From NCBI GenBank assembly GCA_047967505.1, contig CM106540.1: a stretch of DNA of 64,000 nucleotides; one strand, written 5' to 3'. This stretch comes from Dipteris shenzhenensis. Taxonomy: Eukaryota > Polypodiophyta > Polypodiopsida > Gleicheniales. Below, piece after piece: positions 63,660 through 64,000 of this stretch (its first letter is position 1; each line of letters starts with the position of its first letter). Under the pieces are notes generated by a model. That model was not told the origin of the DNA, did no database searches, and saw nothing but the letters and a program-made list of their open reading frames with translations. Both the position numbers and the translations under genes were made by a program.

Positions 63660-64000
63660 TGGTATCAGAGACTTGTTCGTGGTAAGGAGCTCAAGAAAGC
63701 AAACCAAGTTCGCGGTGTCCTAGTAAGAGGACCAGTGTTGCTTTCCTATTTCGAGTTTGGGAGCAAATCTCTGCAGGTAGCACAACCAAAAGTGCAAGAG
63801 TGCACTATCTCAGATTGAGACGCCCTTCGCGGTGTGGCGAGAGTGCAGTATATGCTGCGGGTTAGGGCAAAGCCCTGGGTGACTTTATTTTTTTGATTCG
63901 AGGCCATTTCGGGGCCCATTTTGAAGGCGGAAGTTCTTCGCACGCACTCAGAAAAAGGCCCTGTTTTTGCTGTGCGACCACTGCTCGGCTAGTCGGTGAA
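63660..64000 (+). other. Primer-binding site and leader of copia J, second copy
   Basis: Primer site TGGTATCAGAGAC, then the same leader as 61407-61858 with small differences. It runs off the window end. Confidence 0.85.

Overview
The window looks like nuclear DNA of a land plant with a large, transposon-rich genome. Evidence: many plant-type Ty1/copia and Ty3/gypsy LTR retrotransposons primed by initiator-tRNA-Met (TGGTATCAGAGC-type sites), a degenerate CCCTAAA (plant telomere-type) array, and one spliced plant gene with a 4.9 kb intron full of transposon debris. A gymnosperm-like genome is my best guess from intron size and repeat style; the sequence alone does not prove it.

Layout. 1-5.2 kb: decayed plus-strand gypsy (A). 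6.0-13.25 kb: a decayed minus-strand gypsy (B), with an inverted pair of large LTRs of one family (6.0-7.2 and 11.9-13.25 kb) that carry minisatellites and a polypyrimidine tract. 13.25-21.7 kb: an old minus-strand copia (D) split by a complete young copia (I, 14157-19642, 5-bp target duplication, near-identical LTRs). 21.7-30.26 kb: anonymous DNA, tandem duplications, a decayed minus-strand gypsy (E) with duplicated gag zinc knuckles, an orphan plus-strand ORF, and a plus-oriented LTR.

30.7-37.65 kb: the only host gene I can support. It is a 3-exon, 600-residue RBR (RING-IBR-RING) E3 ubiquitin ligase with an N-terminal RNase H-like domain and a C-terminal CCCH zinc finger. Intron 1 holds a MITE-like foldback, a copia LTR and a LINE remnant. 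A shortened copy of the CCCH-coding segment lies in frame just after the stop codon.

38-41.4 kb: microsatellites, a large foldback element, an LTR-like piece and a tRNA-like SINE candidate. 41.47-46.29 kb: copia II, complete at its ends but with integrase joined to reverse transcriptase by an internal deletion. 46.3-57.1 kb: a copia gag scrap and a chromodomain gypsy (G) split by copia III (49451-56872, perfect TTTGA target duplication). 57.1-59.2 kb: copia scraps. 59.2-61.05 kb: degenerate telomere-like array followed directly by a roughly 170-bp satellite. 61.05-64 kb: two same-orientation copia LTR-plus-leader units, with a cluster of tRNA-like units between them.

There is no operon-like logic. 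The window is one gene embedded in nested retroelements. The premature stops in the youngest elements are nearly all TAG where glutamine (CAG) is expected, as methylcytosine deamination would produce.
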